The notes under the pieces are model-generated. The model was not told where the DNA came from and did no database searches. It saw nothing but the letters and a program-made list of their open reading frames with translations. Both the position numbers and the translations under genes were made by a program. A stretch of 15,655 nt of DNA from Deltaproteobacteria bacterium (GTDB lineage: Bacteria; Desulfobacterota; Syntrophia; Syntrophales; Smithellaceae). The DNA is taken from the NCBI GenBank assembly GCA_017860985.1, contig JAGFXG010000037.1, forward strand, positions 1 through 15,655. The letters are read 5' to 3'. Positions 14,160 to 15,655 of this stretch are shown here, in pieces. Positions within the stretch are counted from its first letter, which is position 1. Each line of letters begins with the position of its first letter.

Positions 14160-15655
14160 TTGAGCACAAAACCAACCCGCGAAGAACTGGAGCAGAGAAT
14201 CGGTATTCTCGAAGAAGAACTGGCCAACGTCAGGCGTAAAAAAGAAGAGCTGCGTGAAAATGCCGAAATGTTCGAAGATATCATCAACGGCGTTTCGATG
14301 CTTATCACTTATATGGACTGTGAGGAAAGATACGTATTCGTTAACCGGGCATATGCCCAGTGGTATGGCTTAAGCCGGCAGGAAGTGATCGGGAAACGGG
14401 CTGCCGACATTCTGAAACCCGATGTCTACGAGAGAGCATCACTCAACATTAAAAAGGTGTTGAGCGGACAGCATGTATCCTATGAAAACAAGATTATCGA
14501 CAAAGACGGGCGTGAACGTTACGTCCGTGTTAATTATGAACCATGTTACAGAGGTGAAGAGGTAAAAGGGTTTTATACCTCCATTGTCGACATCACTGAG
14601 AACAGGTGGGCGGAAGAGGCATTGCGGGAGAGTGAATCCCACATGAAATCCATCAGCGATAATCTTCCCGATATAATGATTTATCAGATTATTGCGAAGA
14701 CTGATGGAACCAGGCAAATCACCTATTTAAGTGATTCTGTCCGGAAAATGTACGGGATATCGCCCGAAGAAGGCATGGCCGATCCCGCCCTGATTTACGA
14801 CAGTATCCATGAAGATGACATTGCATCCCTAGTGAAAGCTGAAGATGAGGCCCTGAAAACATTATCGACGTTCAGGATGGAAGCACGGGTCCGGGAGCCT
14901 TCGGGAGGAATAAGGTGGTCTGCGTTTTCATCAACGCCCTCTTTAATGTCAGACGGGTCAACACGCTGGAACGGGATTGAACTAGTCATCAGCGAGCGCA
15001 AACGGCTTGAGGAGATACTGAAAAAGAGCGAAGAGAATTTCCGGCGTTCTCTTGATGATTCTCCTTTGGGAGCCCGCATCGTTTCTGCAAAGGGAGAAAC
15101 GATCTATGCCAACCAGACGTTCCTGAATATATATGACTGCAAAGGTATTGAAGAACTGCAGGCCATACCTGCAAAAGAACGCTATACACCTGAGAGCTAC
15201 GCAGAGCACCTGACCAGGAGTGAGAAAAGAAAGCGGGGTGAGTTTGTACCGTCCGAATATGAAGTCAGTATTATAAGAAAAGACGGGGAAATCCGTCACC
15301 TGCAGGTTATCCGCAAGGAAATCTTATGGAATGGCCAACCACAGTTTCAAGTCCTGTACAATGATATCACCAAACGAAAGCGGGCGGAAATGGCGCTCCA
15401 GGAGAGTGAGGAAAAGTACCGTTATCTTGTCAAATACGCACCAGCCGGGATCATCGAGGTTGATTTGAATACAAACTGTTTCGTGAGTGTAAACGATATC
15501 ATCTGCGAATACACAGGCTACACGCGGGATGAACTCATGAACGCGACTTTATTCGATCTGCTCACTGAAGAAAGTCAGAAATTGATGATTCAACGCCGTG
15601 ATAAACTTTACGCGGGAGAGCAAATTTCAAATAACTTCGAGTACTCTGTAAAAAC
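14160..15655 (+). CDS. Multi-PAS sensor protein (probable histidine kinase), N-terminal part
   Basis: 498 codons are present and the gene continues past the right edge. A TTG start at 14160 is well supported: GGAGGAG lies 5 bases before it, and an in-frame TGA at 14142-14144 excludes a longer protein. After a short charged coiled coil (about 6-36, REELEQRIGILEEELANVRRK-like) come four PAS domains at about 36-148, 160-280, 290-407 and 418 onward. Each is followed by the usual PAC ending (DITENRW, ISERKRLEE, DITKRKRAE), and the linkers repeat a charged motif (AEEALRESES, MALQESEEK). No signal peptide or membrane helix is seen, so it is probably cytoplasmic. Proteins of this type normally end in a histidine-kinase, diguanylate-cyclase or response output; that part lies outside the window, so kinase is an inference. 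Confidence 0.88.
   Translation, partial: MSTKPTREELEQRIGILEEELANVRRKKEELRENAEMFEDIINGVSMLITYMDCEERYVFVNRAYAQWYGLSRQEVIGKRAADILKPDVYERASLNIKKVLSGQHVSYENKIIDKDGRERYVRVNYEPCYRGEEVKGFYTSIVDITENRWAEEALRESESHMKSISDNLPDIMIYQIIAKTDGTRQITYLSDSVRKMYGISPEEGMADPALIYDSIHEDDIASLVKAEDEALKTLSTFRMEARVREPSGGIRWSAFSSTPSLMSDGSTRWNGIELVISERKRLEEILKKSEENFRRSLDDSPLGARIVSAKGETIYANQTFLNIYDCKGIEELQAIPAKERYTPESYAEHLTRSEKRKRGEFVPSEYEVSIIRKDGEIRHLQVIRKEILWNGQPQFQVLYNDITKRKRAEMALQESEEKYRYLVKYAPAGIIEVDLNTNCFVSVNDIICEYTGYTRDELMNATLFDLLTEESQKLMIQRRDKLYAGEQISNNFEYSVK

Overview
The window looks like the chromosome of an anaerobic deltaproteobacterium (Desulfobacterota, perhaps near Syntrophales). This is inferred from three things. 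The hybrid-cluster protein has the cysteine spacing typical of strict anaerobes, next to a DUF1858 partner and a CRP/FNR regulator. The multi-PAS sensor protein is of a style abundant in that group. Base composition is close to even. No mobile element, CRISPR array, tRNA or rRNA is visible. Nearly all annotated genes are close to the usual length for their families.

Left part (1-3789, minus strand, read right to left): a KefF/KefG-like quinone reductase and a KefC-type K+/H+ antiporter with an RCK domain are 8 bases apart. Then come a CRP/FNR regulator (probably HcpR-like), a 72-residue DUF1858 redox-disulfide protein and the start of hcp, which runs off the left edge. A perfect 16-base dyad (470-485) lies just upstream of the DUF1858-hcp pair and is the obvious target for the regulator. 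The block reads as a cluster for electrophile and nitrosative stress.

Middle part (3953-11836, minus strand): a compact efflux operon in the order tetR, tolC-like (intact), tolC-like (apparently broken at its 3' end), membrane-fusion protein, RND (HAE1-type) pump, PII-like small protein. Gene junctions overlap or are short. Two 14-base inverted repeats next to a TTGACA box upstream of tetR suggest that TetR represses its own operon.

Right part: mnmA (12011-13090, minus strand), with its own promoter. On the plus strand follow an Slp-family outer-membrane lipoprotein (13446-13964) and a sensor protein with at least four PAS domains, starting at TTG 14160 and cut by the right edge. The leader of the sensor gene can fold into several hairpins.

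The most rewarding points are the hcp operator and the unusual recognition helix of its likely regulator, the one-base frameshift that would restore the C-terminus of the second TolC, and the PII-like gene tied to an RND pump. No wholly new system is evident.
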